A stretch of DNA of 64,000 nucleotides. It comes from Globisporangium splendens (taxonomy: Eukaryota > Oomycota > Peronosporomycetes > Pythiales > Pythiaceae). The DNA lies in NCBI GenBank assembly GCA_006386115.1, contig VFIW01000111.1, positions 1 to 64,000 of the forward strand, in the 5' to 3' direction. Below, in pieces: positions 53,729 to 64,000 of this stretch. Under the pieces are notes generated by a model, which had not been told where the DNA came from, ran no database searches, and worked only from the letters and a program-made list of their open reading frames with translations. A program made the translations under genes and the position numbers. Position 1 is the first letter of the stretch, and every line of letters starts with the position of its first letter.

Positions 53729-55792
53729 ATGCTGCAACGAGCACTGCGTGCAATTGCACTCGGAAGTGCACTCGCCGTGTCCAGCCTTCAAGCTATCAAT
53801 GCGGAAGAACTCTGCTCACTGGTGCCATCAAGCTACGCGGCTGCGAAGACGACTTACCCCGATACTGCTTCCGCTCTGAACGAGCTGGAGAAGCACTCGA
53901 TCGCGACGTGGTACTCGGATCGCAACGGTGACTACATGGCGACGTTGAATCAGCTAGTGGCCAAGTGCTCCGAATCCTCGCGCTTAAGCCTCGTGGTGTA
54001 CGGCATTCCCAACAAGGATTGCGAAGCAGGGTACTCTGCTTCGGGAGGTACTGTCAAGAGTTCGGCGGACTATGTGGTGTTCCTTTCCTCGTTGACGACC
54101 ACCGTTGGGAACCGCAAAGCGCTTTACGTCTTGGAACCGGATGCAGTTGGATTGCTTGCGAAAGAAGGAGGGTGTGGTGAGTCTGCTGGATATCGCGACA
54201 ACTTGAAAACCGCTGTAAAGCAGCTTTCAGAGAATCCGAATGCTGAGATCTATCTGGATATCGGCTACTGGATGCTGCAGTGGCCAGATAATCTCTCGCG
54301 TGTTGCATCCGTGTTCAAGGAACTAGCAAGTGCTGGAACTATCAAGGGTGTTACGATCAACACCTCCAACTACCGGTCGAATGCTGAGCTTGCTGCTTTG
54401 TGCACTAACTTTCAGAACGCTGTCGGCTCGACTGCCTACCACTGCATTGTTGACACTTCTCGAAACTACAACGCGCCAACGTCGACTGAGTGGTGCAATG
54501 TCCGCTCGGCAGGTATCGGCCTCCCACCAACCTCTGACACTGGCTACTCCAACCTCGACTACTTCATGTGGATCAAGCCACCAGGGGAGAGCGATGGTGC
54601 GTGCACTGACGGCAGTCATACATCTGAAGCTATGCAAGGTCCAGCCGCCGGTCTGTTCTTCAAGGACGCGTTCAAGCTGTTATGGAACCAGGGCTACTTT
54701 GTGAAAGAAATGAATATGCCAGAGATCGATGGAAGCATCGTTCCAACTCCAGCCCCAACTACTTCGGCGCCAGTGACTCAAACGCCTGTAACTCCAGCTC
54801 CAACGACTCCAGCGCCAGAAACTCCAACACCTGCACCGACTGCTTTAACTCCAGACCCAACATCGCCAGTTCAACAGGTTTCAACTCCTGCTCCTACCAC
54901 TTTGCCCCCCATGACAGTCACTCCTGACACCCCAACTCCAGCTCCAACGTCTATTCCACCTGATGCGACAACCGCTCCAGTGGAGCCAACTTCAGCGCCG
55001 ACGATCCCACATGTTCCAACTCCAGCTCCAACCACGGCATCCCCAGTGAACATTGAAGTCCCCACTCCAGCTCCGACGACGTCGTCCCCAGTGACCGTTG
55101 ATGTTCCAACACCAACTCCTTCTCCATGCACTTACCCTTTGGCAGGAGGGGGTGGAAACCCTCCGGTCACTCCACTCCCGTCTACGTCAGCGCCGGGGAG
55201 TGTGGTGGATCCATCCACTGCACCGACTCCATCTCCAACTCCATGCACGTACCCTCTGGCTGGTGGCGATGCAAACCAACAAACTACTCCATCCTCAACT
55301 GTGCCAACAAACACCAATTCTGGTGCCAATGATGCCAGCAACATTGCGACTCCATCCCCCAGTCGTCCGACACCAGCTCCAACCGTGCTGACTCCAATTG
55401 CAACCCCTGCCAGCACCCATGCGGCGGATATCGTCGACGATTTTGACATTGACATGTCTGGAAGTGCCGACTCTGGCTCGAGCGCAATCGTCATTCCAAC
55501 ACCCGCGCCGACATCGCTACGTGGCGGACTCGTTGACTCGGACGCGGACACAGCCAGCTCAGGGAACGGTCGCAACAGCAACGACGACGCCAAGCAAGTC
55601 TCAACCGAGGCAGTCGGCAGTGACATGGGAACCACGGCTGGCGTCCTCGCGGTGTGTGTCGTGATCGGAGTAGTCGCAGCGATTGCAGCGTACATGCACT
55701 CAAAGTCCAAGAAGAAGTTTCTCGAAGAGCCAAAGAGCTCGCCTGTCCAGACTGTCGCTGAGCCACAGGCGTCCTATGTGTCTGTGCTGTAA
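53729..55792 (+). CDS. GH6 cellobiohydrolase/endoglucanase with Thr/Pro stalk and membrane anchor
   Basis: 687 residues, single exon. Signal peptide 1-25 (MLQRALRAIALGSALAVSSL...). GH6 domain about 28-335: ATWYSDRNGDY, VVYGIPNKDC, VLEPDAVGLL, YLDIGYWML, TINTSNYRSNAE, WIKPPGESDG. All conserved acidic residues are present, so it should be active. A ~230-residue linker is built of degenerate TPAPT-type repeats with two CTYPLAGG(G/D) motifs, likely heavily O-glycosylated. One transmembrane helix lies near 636-656 (GVLAVCVVIGVVAAIAAY), followed by a basic stop-transfer (HSKSKKKF) and a short tail. Same architecture as 45961 but with an unrelated-looking stalk. Confidence 0.9.
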   Translation: MLQRALRAIALGSALAVSSLQAINAEELCSLVPSSYAAAKTTYPDTASALNELEKHSIATWYSDRNGDYMATLNQLVAKCSESSRLSLVVYGIPNKDCEAGYSASGGTVKSSADYVVFLSSLTTTVGNRKALYVLEPDAVGLLAKEGGCGESAGYRDNLKTAVKQLSENPNAEIYLDIGYWMLQWPDNLSRVASVFKELASAGTIKGVTINTSNYRSNAELAALCTNFQNAVGSTAYHCIVDTSRNYNAPTSTEWCNVRSAGIGLPPTSDTGYSNLDYFMWIKPPGESDGACTDGSHTSEAMQGPAAGLFFKDAFKLLWNQGYFVKEMNMPEIDGSIVPTPAPTTSAPVTQTPVTPAPTTPAPETPTPAPTALTPDPTSPVQQVSTPAPTTLPPMTVTPDTPTPAPTSIPPDATTAPVEPTSAPTIPHVPTPAPTTASPVNIEVPTPAPTTSSPVTVDVPTPTPSPCTYPLAGGGGNPPVTPLPSTSAPGSVVDPSTAPTPSPTPCTYPLAGGDANQQTTPSSTVPTNTNSGANDASNIATPSPSRPTPAPTVLTPIATPASTHAADIVDDFDIDMSGSADSGSSAIVIPTPAPTSLRGGLVDSDADTASSGNGRNSNDDAKQVSTEAVGSDMGTTAGVLAVCVVIGVVAAIAAYMHSKSKKKFLEEPKSSPVQTVAEPQASYVSVL

Positions 55793-57452
55793 GCTCGCGT
55801 TCGAAACTGGGTTCTGTGTATTGTGTCATGTGGAAAGCAATATGTGTGGTGATCTTATGTGTGGATCCTGTGTGTTGTAACGAGTCAACTGTCGGTCGAT
55901 TAAATGTACTCAATAGATGTCCTCATCATGAAGAAATTTCTCCGAGATACTTGATGCTTCGCTCAGAAGGACGTGATCTTTCCAAAATATCGTGGTTGAA
56001 ATTGTTTTCAAAGTCCACTGTACAGGATCCTCGATCATTCTGAAGGGTCCACGGAACAAAACAAATGCGTTCCCGAGGAACACTACTTTGCACAGGACGC
56101 AACATCTCTCTAATCGCCAGAACGCAGTGGTAGTGCTCACAAGAGATCTTAGGTAGCAAACACATCTGGAGGGTAGAAATGATGCTCGTCCGACTACGGC
56201 AATTTTCGAACTGACACCTTTTCTATCAGAATGGCGCCAGTCCACTCTATTGCGCGTATTGCTTGCTCTCCCTGATCGTAGTCACGATCATCCCTTCGTT
56301 GGTCTCGCCTACCTCGAAGATCTTCTATGGCACCCTGAACTAGATACCTTGGGCAATTTTGACCTTCGCGTCTAGTAGGCTACTGGTTGCACAGTTTCAC
56401 GCACCGGTGGTCGGTTTAACATCCTACTTTTGCCCTTGCATCAGGCGCATCTGCCGAAAGTGTGTGTGTGGGGAGGGCTCCATTTCATTTGAAACGGCAC
56501 ACAGCACTTGCTTCAAGTCTACTTTGGTTGTAACCCTACCGATCCTACCTCTTGTCAACTGTTGTCTGGATAAGCCCGCTTGGTGTTTCCCGAACTGGAT
56601 TCCCCTTGCCACAGCGCAACACGCACAATGCGGATAATATTCCGAAACAGTCGAAGATCTAAGACCACAACAAAACAAGAGTCGCAACAGACTCATTCAT
56701 CCGATCGCGTGTTTCGAGTTGAAACCCCAAAGCCAAGAAGCGGCAGAAGGAAATAGGGCTGCAGCCTCAACTGAGGCAACTGAATTTCTCTGCTCTGTTG
56801 GTTTCGGTGAGCAGATCAAGCATGCACGGCAACGTTTTTTTTCTTCTTCTTTTACAATTTTTGGGGTTGCAAGGTATTTGTCGCCTCTTTAGTTAGCAAC
56901 AGCCCATGGATAGTTCGACGCATGCAAAGACTGTGCTCAACGCACGACTAGACACTCTTAGTCTTGGCTAGCGAGGTTGCTGCGAAACGTAATACTACTA
57001 CACTTTTTGGACGGTAAGATTCTACTTCTGGTCACCTCACGAGACACGCCATGCCTCGCTTTTTCGCTGTGCAACCTGACAATGTTAAGGCTGTAGAACG
57101 GTGGCAGTTTGAAATACTTGCGGACTTGGCTTTTTCGAAGCTATCAACTAGAGCTCTTTGTGCTTTGTTGTCCACAGAGTTGGGTCAAACTCAGGTCAAA
57201 CGACAAAACTGTAGATGACCTCTTTCTCGGCATTTCGGTTAAATGGACAAGCCATTCATCTACCACAGCACAAAGAGATGCGCCGGATCTTAGGGAAGAT
57301 TGTCTTCAACGAAGAAAGTATATTATAACTGGAAAGCTTTTGAAGTCTTCTAAGCGCACTGATGGAATAGAGAGAGGAGCATTGGCTTCATCGTGTCCTT
57401 TCTTTTCAAATTTAGAAGAAACACGAGGGAAGAAACGACCAACTCATTTATG
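55793..57452. other. Intergenic, no recognised gene
   Basis: About 1.66 kb. Open frames at 56359-56637 and 57109-57543 have no recognisable domain or good codon pattern. A 12-base T-rich run lies near 56830. Confidence 0.35.
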
Positions 57453-58112
57453 GCCTTCTTGTTTCATGGCCCTCATTCGCGTGCCGAGAACACCACTCAA
57501 CGCCACATTGGTTTATTCAACCAACTGCTGCTATCTCCAGTGAGCAATTTGCCACCTCGCAAGCACCAGAATCGAAATCAGAGTCTGCGAGTCGGCTTCA
57601 GCACACACCCAGCGAGCATATCATACACCGCTATCCCGTCAAGTACGCTCTCAGAATCGATGGAGCTACCTGGCACGTGTCAGAATGATCATAGATTGCG
57701 CTCACGTCGTCTGGAAACCCAAATTCCGCTTCCTCGTCGTGGTGGAATGCCTCGATCTCCCTCAAGTCCAATAGCTCAAGTACCATCGAGCTTGTCGTGT
57801 TTCGTTGACAAGCCAGATCAGCATTGGCGTGGCACCTCCCCTCGCATGAAGATCGCTTACGATGATGAGGCTCTTTGTCTTCGCTCAAGCGCAAATGCGT
57901 ATCGATTGTTCGAGGCGGCTCTTTCGCATCCTACCGACGGCACCTCGGGCAACGCTCGCCTTCTTGCCAGGAAAGCACTCAACTACCGAAACTTACTTGC
58001 TCGCGCACAGCAAGTGGATCTGCAAGATCCAACCTTTGACGTTGCTGACTTCTATGGGATCACGTGGTGCGAGCGGTGTACTGATGACGACCCAGCTTTT
58101 CAAGCTAAATGA
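57453..58112 (+). CDS. Unrecognised protein
   Basis: 219 residues from ATG 57453; the frame is open 60 bases further upstream only from a GTG. I do not recognise the family. The N-terminal two thirds are Pro/Ser/Arg-rich and low in structure. The last ~80 residues look folded: MKIAYDDEALCLRSSANAYR, LFEAALSHP, NARLLARKALNYRNLLARA, then an acidic end with WCERC. There is no signal peptide or membrane segment. Upstream exons are possible. It may equally be a remnant; support is only the long open frame and the amphipathic C-terminal helices. Confidence 0.35.
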   Translation, partial: AFLFHGPHSRAENTTQRHIGLFNQLLLSPVSNLPPRKHQNRNQSLRVGFSTHPASISYTAIPSSTLSESMELPGTCQNDHRLRSRRLETQIPLPRRGGMPRSPSSPIAQVPSSLSCFVDKPDQHWRGTSPRMKIAYDDEALCLRSSANAYRLFEAALSHPTDGTSGNARLLARKALNYRNLLARAQQVDLQDPTFDVADFYGITWCERCTDDDPAFQAK

Positions 58113-60134
58113 AGAGCCTGCGTCAAAGCATGCATGAATGGAGTAGCGTACGATAAGAATCCGGAGGAAATCAGGAGCAAATAAAAAGGCGGCAAAAGAT
58201 ATGTGTCCACTGTACGCTGCTCATATGCATTGCAATGCAGCCAACGCTAAATTACGCGTTCAACCCCGAAATGCACCACAAATACAGAAAACAAGCAGGC
58301 GCCGCGTTCAGACTCACCAACATAAGGTGGCCATTGTGTTACATACCCAACTTGTCAGTCGTCAAGCAAACGGACGCGAAACTGATGCTGAGCTGACGGC
58401 GAGGTAAAACATCCACTACGCCACCACAAGCAGCTGCGATCCGAGTTGCTGTTCATGATCACAACTGCGAACAGATTTGCCCATCGAGAGACTCGATGTA
58501 AAACATCTCGCTTCACCGATCATCCGATGTCAACGCATTCGCGAACGATAGGTGCTGCTGGCCATCGAGTCTCGCGCATCGTTCAAATGGCTTTGTCATG
58601 ATGCTCCGCAGCTTGTCGCTCTGTTTCTCCCTCGTTCTCCGCTCAGCAAATGATTTCCTCCCGTAACAGAGAATGCTGGTCCCCTCGACAGCACCGATTG
58701 GCACGTTTTTTACCGTCAAGTCGCGACACTCGCGGATTGCATCGACATCCGAGGCTGGTACCATCACTACCGTGCCTTCCACAAATGGCGGACTCAGCGC
58801 CACCTAGCCATGGACACCAGAACCTCGAACACCGCATGTTCCCTTCCCAACTCATCGAGCTGCTTTCAACAATCTCACCCAGTCTAGACAACTACGACGT
58901 CATGCATTGGCTTTCTGGCGAAGTTCGGAAGACCCAAGTTCATTGGCACACAATGCAGCCTCACATAGGCAAGAGAACATGCCACCCTGGTCAAAGATTT
59001 TTAGCATTCCCAGAAGTGATCTATTGCAATCCGCGCTGTAGACACATTACACTCCTAGATGAAATTCGCAATGAAGATTAGTTGGGAGAATGGATATTGT
59101 AGGTCACGAAGATGAACCTAAATATACCTCACCTTATAAAGATAAATATAAAGATTTCCTCACGAGCTTTTCCATCCACCTGTTGGGATCCTTTAGATCT
59201 TCAAGAGTCGTATTCTCTGATTGGCTATATATAATGCGTTCGCTTCGGTCTATCTTCCCATTGGTTGTAAATAGAAGAGTTACTAGCCAATCCGATTGCA
59301 GCGTTCCGGTGCATTAACCTTTCCAAATGCATGGGTGGGTTCTACCCACACAAACCCGTATTTATCAAAACCCAGCCCGTTGACAACTCCACTGCGCATA
59401 TCCAACCAACAACGTCGACAGGCTTCTGGGTTTACAGAATAATCGAGTTCAAACCCAACCCACTCCCAAGAGAACCCGTTGCACTTGCCTTGTCTCAGTG
59501 CGCACACAGCAGCGAGCATGACGCGGAAGCATGTGCGGATGGAAATGCGCGTGCGTGTGTGAATCTATGCGTATGTGTCCCAGTCCTTCAGCATCGCCTG
59601 CTGCAAGTGCGTGCGCGCGCTCGTGTCGTGGGGCAGCCATAGAGACCGCGAAGGGCATGCGCCGTTTCGCATCCACGCAAGAAACGGCGCCGCACCATAA
59701 GCTTTTGTTTTTTCTTCTGTGGTCGCTGCCATGATGGTAAATGTGCGGCTGTGCTCTCTCTCCTTCTCTCTGTGTGTAAGGGCCAAAGGGACGCCGCGAT
59801 CTTTTTATTTATGTGATGGGGAGGCTTTTGCAAAAGTGCGGCTGTGTGGCGCACTCATGAGGCGCATATCGCGTCGCTTCGCGCGCGTCGCCAACCGGCG
59901 TCCATTGGGCATTTTCATCCAGATTTTTGAGCTTGCGAATTGTATGGTGATGCCCTCGGAGTCGTCCATTTCGGCGCCCTTTTGCTGCTCCCCAGACTGC
60001 TCGTGGAGACCTTTAAGGCTGCGCGACGCCTCATGTTAGGACTCCTGCGCTGCGGCTGGACCTTAGCAGCGTCGTGGTCATGGAAGCCTCCGCAGTTGGG
60101 CGCTCGTTCCGTTGGATGCGGCGCCGTGGAGGTG
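58113..60134. other. Long gene-poor stretch
   Basis: About 2 kb. One open frame, 58650-59081 (plus), has a plausible C-terminal half (MFPSQLIELLSTISPSLDNY) but no family I know. At 59170-59310 an AT-rich stretch with GGATCCTTTAGATC, GATTGGCTATATATAATGC and CCATTGG looks promoter- or LTR-like. 59330-59480 is rich in AACCC/GGGTT motifs. Confidence 0.35.
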
Positions 60135-60148
60135 TCATTCTCGAACTT
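60135..60148 (+). promoter_or_regulatory. Possible oomycete-type initiator
   Basis: TCATTCTCGAACTT, 12 of 14 matches to TCATTYYNCAWTTT, about 90-103 bases before the ATG at 60238. Confidence 0.5.
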
Positions 60149-60237
60149 GTCTTGTCAGCGAGAAGTCCCAGGTAAAGGCCGACGGGAAGAAGGATTGAAA
60201 CAGCGATCCCAGTGCGAGTTCGGAAGACGGCGTTGCG

Positions 60238-61882
60238 ATGAACTACGGCAGTCAAAACACCGAGGAAGAATCCACCTTCATCCGGCGCGTGGTGGCGCCA
60301 CCGAAGCGCAATGGCAACTCGCGCAGGAAGCAGAAGCGCATGGCAGCGGTCGGTGGCGCTGTCGCGCTGCTCGCTGCAGGAGCCGTGTGCACTTACGTGG
60401 CGATGCCAGAAGAGAACTTGGCTCAGTCGGTGTCCACAGAAACGCTGGATGCGAACACGGGGGCGGAATCGGCTTTCGTTGTCCCTGACGAAGTAGCGGA
60501 GCCCGCTGGAGAAGCGGCGTACATTCCAAAGTTCTCGGACTATGACACGAACGACGATGGAGTGATCAGCAACGACGAATATCAAGCGCGTCTTGAGAAA
60601 AACCGCGATGAGGCGATGGCCAGTGTGCAAGCTTCCAACTTGTCGGACGAAGACAAGGAAATGTACGCTGCACATCTCGTAGAGAGCTACGAAAAGGAAC
60701 TGGCGTGCGTCACTCGTCTTGCCAACAAGGTACGCAGCCTATTCTCATTACGCCAATACCATTTTGCACCACTTTACGACTAACACATATCGTTTTTACT
60801 TGTCTACAGACGGCGAAAAAGGAGGGACAAGTCACTGCAGACCGATTCAATCATTTCTACACGCTGATCAAAGAGTTCTGTGTTAATGACAAGCCTCTCG
60901 ATCTCACCAAGCTTCCTCAAACTAGTCTTGTTGTCAACACGCCGAGCGGTCCAGTCGCTGTGGACATCCCGCTGGTGACGGACAACAACATTGACACGAA
61001 CACGATTGTCGTTGACACTCCATCCGGTCCTACCGTGATCGAAGTGCCAGAGACCAGTGCGGGAGGCAAGACTTTGTCCCCAGAGACCACCATTGTTGTT
61101 GACACGCCAAGCGGTCCTCAGGTTGTCGAGATCCCAGCTATCAAGAAGGGTGAGCCAACGACGACCGTTGTGGTGGACACGCTGAGCGGTCCAGTCGCTG
61201 TGGACATCCCGCTGGTGACGGACAACAACATTGACACGAACACGATTGTCGTTGACACTCCATCCGGTCCTACCGTGATCGAAGTGCCAGAGACCAGTGC
61301 GGGAGGCAAGACTTTGTCCCCAGAGACCACCATTGTTGTTGACACGCCAAGCGGTCCTCAGGTTGTCGAGATCCCAGCTATCAAGAAGGGTGAGCCAACG
61401 ACGACCGTTGTGGTGGACACGCTGAGCGGTCCAGTCGCTGTGGACATCCCGCTGGTGGCGGACAACAACATTGACACGAACACGATTGTCGTTGACACTC
61501 CATCCGGTCCTACCGTGATCGAAGTGCCAGAAGTTACTGATACTCCAGTGATGGCTCCTGGCAGGAAGTTTATGACCAAGCCAGAGTTCAAGGTGAAAAT
61601 TGGCGACCACTTTGGCCAGCAGTTCGATGTACTCGATAAAGAAATTGCGTTTGCTGAGGTCCAAGTGGCGAAGGCGACCCAAATGAAGAAAAAGCTTGAA
61701 GACTGTGTTATTCAAGCGTCCGAGAAGGTATGAAAGCGACTTTGTCTGGTTGAATAATGTTGTCTCGTGCAGAACTGACTTTTGTGTTTTGTGTGCAGTT
61801 TGGCTGGTATGGAGTCTACGAGCACGACGATGTGTTCGATTCTGCCGTGAAATGGGTGGCCACTGATTGCATGGCCGCGTAA
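60238..61882 (+). CDS. Membrane EF-hand protein with VVDTPSGP repeats, two introns
   Basis: Exons 60238-60729, 60810-61727 and 61799-61882 join in phase 0 with GT...AG introns of 80 and 71 nt (GTACGC...CTACAG; GTATGA...GTGCAG), giving 497 residues. A short basic N-terminus (PPKRNGNSRRKQKR) precedes one transmembrane helix (about 35-56), so it is probably type II with the rest outside or in the lumen. One EF-hand follows (DTNDDGVISNDEY, about 102-114), with no obvious partner hand. Then come eight copies of a ~27-residue unit containing VVDTPSGPxVxE(V/I)P, arranged as near-identical 80-residue blocks, and a Cys-containing C-terminal domain ending in FGWYGVYEHDD. The function is unknown; calcium binding is likely. 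Confidence 0.8.
60926..61531 (+). repeat. 240 bp coding tandem repeat, about 2.5 copies
   Basis: Blocks begin at about 60926, 61166 and 61406 and are nearly identical at nucleotide level, differing by single bases such as GTGACGG/GTGGCGG. Each 80-codon block contains three diverged 27-codon sub-repeats, so there were two rounds of duplication, the later one recent. Confidence 0.9.
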
Positions 61883-62401
61883 GCGATCGCGCTGCCAACG
61901 AAGCAAGCGCGCATGCTCATCGAGAAAAGTGAGTAGCTGAAAGAATGCTCCGAGGTGTCTTTAACTTGGCAGACGATGAGCAGTCTCGCCCTGCAGAGAC
62001 GCCGAATGTCCCTTTCGTATCTCAGCTCGCAACGTGTAGTTTGCATGAAGTACTGTGATTGCATATTGTCTTTGCGTAGCGTTTCCAGATGCATGTAGCT
62101 ATCACCATGCCACGAGTAGTGATAATGCGAACTCTTCAATACATGTATGAACTGCTTTGCCTTGATTTCATCTGTCTCGGGACACTTCCTGCAACTCTGC
62201 AACAATTATCGTCTGGTTCAATTAATTGCAGCAACACTGTATATTGCATTTATTGCATAAAACATGCAAGCAATAATCCTTCAAACTTGTCAAAATGCAT
62301 AAAAATGGGTGGCTGGGTCTTTGGGTTGTTGAGGGTTGCGAATGATAGGGGGAGAGGTTTGGAGCTAAAGGACGAATTGCTGACGAACTAACACAAGCGA
62401 A
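61883..62401. other. Intergenic, no recognised feature
   Basis: 519 bases between the EF-hand gene and LSm2. AT-rich; no repeat or RNA gene recognised. It contains the LSm2 promoter. Confidence 0.4.
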
Positions 62402-62947
62402 ATGGTACGATGCGGTCTGCTTTGTGCGTGCGCGCGCCGCCGCTTATACGAGGCGGTAGTTACCGCGTGTGTATCTGTACGAGTGTGTCGTGCCCTCACC
62501 CGCTCTCTGCTGCTGCTGCTGTTTGTATGGTGCAGTTGTTCTATTCGTTCTTCAAGACGCTGATCGGCAAGGAGATCGCCGTGGAGCTCAAGAACGACGT
62601 CGCGCTCATGGGCACGCTCCACTCGGTGGACCAGTATTTAAATATCAAGCTGCTCAACGTGTCCGTTGTGGAAGGCGACAAGTTCCCGCAGTTGGTACGT
62701 GGAGCGTAGTGGTATACGTGTGTAGCTGTCTGAATGATGCGCTAGACTCTCAAGGACTGTGGAATGTGGAATGCTCACTGCCTTGCTGCTGTTTTCTGAC
62801 TGTGGTTACGAATATTAGATGAACATGAAGAACTGCTTTGTTCGCGGTAGCTCGATCCGCTATGTGCAGATCCCCGCAGGAGAAGTCGACACGGAATTGC
62901 TGCAGGACGCCACACGACGAGAAGCCAACGCCAACAAGCAGACGTAG
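62402..62947 (+). CDS. LSM2: U6 snRNA-associated Sm-like protein LSm2
   Basis: Subunit of the LSm2-8 ring on U6 snRNA (splicing) and the LSm1-7 ring (mRNA decay). The best model is an exon of ATG alone (62402-62404), an intron 62405-62535 (GTACGA...GTGCAG), exon 62536-62694, an intron 62695-62818 (GTACGT...TATTAG) and exon 62819-62947. This gives 96 residues starting MLFYSFFKTL, the invariant LSm2 start, against 95 in human. Unspliced alternative: ATG 62527, giving MVQLFYSFFKTL. Sm1 has ELKNDVALMGTLHSVDQYLNIKL and Sm2 has CFVRGSSIRYVQIPAGEVD; the tail is LLQDATRREA. All key residues are present. Confidence 0.92.
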
Positions 62948-63621
62948 GCATCGCGTAGCATAAGCTTACCCAGAGAGAAGGAAACAGGCAACGAGCGGGC
63001 AGGGTTCACGTCATTTTGACTGGGCTAGCTGGTGGTCGTGGACGCACGCGCGGTGATGATAATCGTAAGAAGCGAATGATGTGGATGGACTTCCGTGGGA
63101 GGTGATTAATCGTGTGCAGGACTAAATAGAATCATCGTCAAAAAAGCGTGAGAGACTGGCAGCCTCATGGTCTTTGGCCGCCATTCATATTGGTTTATAT
63201 GATGCTGGACAGCTTTAACAAGTTTCCATAAATGGCGCAAAGGAAAAATCGGTCTGATGCAAGCAAATCCGCGCGCAGAGCGACTGTTTATTTGTACGCG
63301 TGATACTCTGAAGTCAGTGGAAAAGTCGCCGGCATTGAGTCCAGAGGCTGGAATGCTGTGTGCCTGAGCATGATTGGAAATCGCTCGCTCTGGAAGCAAG
63401 CGCATAGAACTGATCCTCGCAAATAATAAAAAGAAAACCTGCAAATCATGCAAAGCGTCTGCGTGTTCTCGGTTTAGCAAGAAACCACACAGAGCAACCA
63501 CACGTTTTCTGCTTTCTTTCCTCGTCCATCAAAGAGCCATCGCATGCCTTGATTTATACCTCCATTCCCCTCCCTCCCCTTCTCCATACTCTTCCAACAC
63601 GCTCTCACTCGTTCGCTTGCT
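62948..63621. other. Intergenic, convergent 3' ends
   Basis: 674 bases between LSm2 and the convergent myo-inositol oxygenase gene. No gene, repeat or RNA recognised. Confidence 0.4.
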
Positions 63622-64000
63622 TTACCAGCAGAGCTTGCCTGGCAAGTACTTGTCAATGAGCGACTGGTAATACGGCCACAGCTTCTCGACGTCAGGACGT
63701 GTGTCGGCTTTGGTGTACAGGTCAAACTTGTTGAACTCGAGCACCCAGTCCATCATTTCCTCGTCCTCCTCGTCCATCAGGTGCTGGTACTCCTTCTCCT
63801 TGTGCCACGGGTAGCACGAGTGGTAGCGCACCATGGCGAGACCTTCGTCCGGGATCGTCGTGTTGTTGAACTTGAGCATCTGGTACAAGTACTCGTCATG
63901 GCCCCACGCGAACTTGAGATTCTTGAACCCGCAGTACGGCTCGTAGATGCCGTACTCCGTGTTGTAGCGCGGGTCACTCATGTCCGGGTTGAGCGCGTTG
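63622..64000 (-). CDS. MIOX: Myo-inositol oxygenase, C-terminal part (runs off the right edge)
   Basis: The 126 visible codons form the C-terminal part of MIOX, the di-iron enzyme that opens myo-inositol with O2 to D-glucuronate. Conserved blocks are NPDMSDPRYNTEYGIY, WGHDEYLYQML (iron ligands His and Asp), MVRYHSCYPWH (ligand His), EFNKFDLYTK (ligand Asp) and PYYQSLIDKYLPGKLCW, which matches the family's C-terminus. The frame is open to the window edge, so the N-terminal half lies beyond 64000. No intron is needed in the visible part. Cytosolic. Confidence 0.95.
   Translation of the reverse strand, partial: NALNPDMSDPRYNTEYGIYEPYCGFKNLKFAWGHDEYLYQMLKFNNTTIPDEGLAMVRYHSCYPWHKEKEYQHLMDEEDEEMMDWVLEFNKFDLYTKADTRPDVEKLWPYYQSLIDKYLPGKLCW

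Noticed and set aside
59170..59310. A solo LTR (TGTTGGGATCC start, TATATATAA box).
   Set aside because: No matching end, target-site duplication or second copy in the window; left as unassigned AT-rich sequence.

Overview
The window is eukaryotic and looks oomycete. The evidence is: cellulases of family GH6 fused to a CBM1 and a PAN/Apple module (the CBEL-type combination known from oomycetes), an M96/bZIP-like protein, short introns, very short 5' leaders, and close matches to the oomycete 16-base initiator (consensus GCTCATTYYNCAWTTT) just upstream of many start codons. Genus cannot be fixed from the sequence alone.

Region 1 (1-25,400) is a recently amplified array. Four copies of one 336-residue quinone-oxidoreductase-like gene (216-1226 minus; 14224, 19697 and 24387 plus) translate identically. 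Each sits next to a ~1.57 kb repeat, here called element B. Six B copies lie in alternating orientation (+ - + - + -), so each gene is enclosed by B copies facing opposite ways, in the manner of a composite transposon, and neighbouring units meet head-to-head as long palindromes. The palindrome centres carry CT/GA microsatellites. One centre is split by a 9.3 kb non-LTR retrotransposon (3140-12464), one holds a ~0.76 kb spacer with a 39-40 bp minisatellite, and one has almost no spacer.

Region 2 (25,400-45,200) holds a secreted protein with two SnoaL/NTF2-like domains, a stretch of decayed sequence with a second LINE fragment, and six further diverged quinone-oxidoreductase-like paralogues (30886 minus, 31421, 33753, 41184, 43673 minus, 44100), two pairs of which are divergently transcribed. 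Between them lie an M96/bZIP-like gene with two introns, a broken multicopper oxidase and an aldo-keto reductase. In all, ten MDR-family oxidoreductases lie in 45 kb.

Region 3 (45,900-55,800) is a GH6 cellobiohydrolase cluster. Two members have a C-terminal membrane anchor (45961 and 53729). Between them lie two secreted GH6-CBM1-PAN forms: one a clear pseudogene whose 5' truncation coincides with a LINE tail, the other intact except for one nonsense codon at a conserved Trp. All would act on plant or the organism's own wall cellulose.

Region 4 (55,800-64,000) is sparse: an unrecognised ORF, a type II membrane EF-hand protein with near-identical 240 bp coding repeats, the spliceosomal/decay factor LSm2 (apparently with a first exon consisting only of ATG), and the 3' part of myo-inositol oxygenase running off the right edge.

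The strongest candidates for something new are the B-gene-B amplicons, the OTU-protease-bearing LINE nested in a palindrome centre, and the paired membrane-anchored/CBM-PAN cellulase cluster. Near-identical inverted repeats are also what assemblers handle worst, so the array layout needs long-read confirmation.
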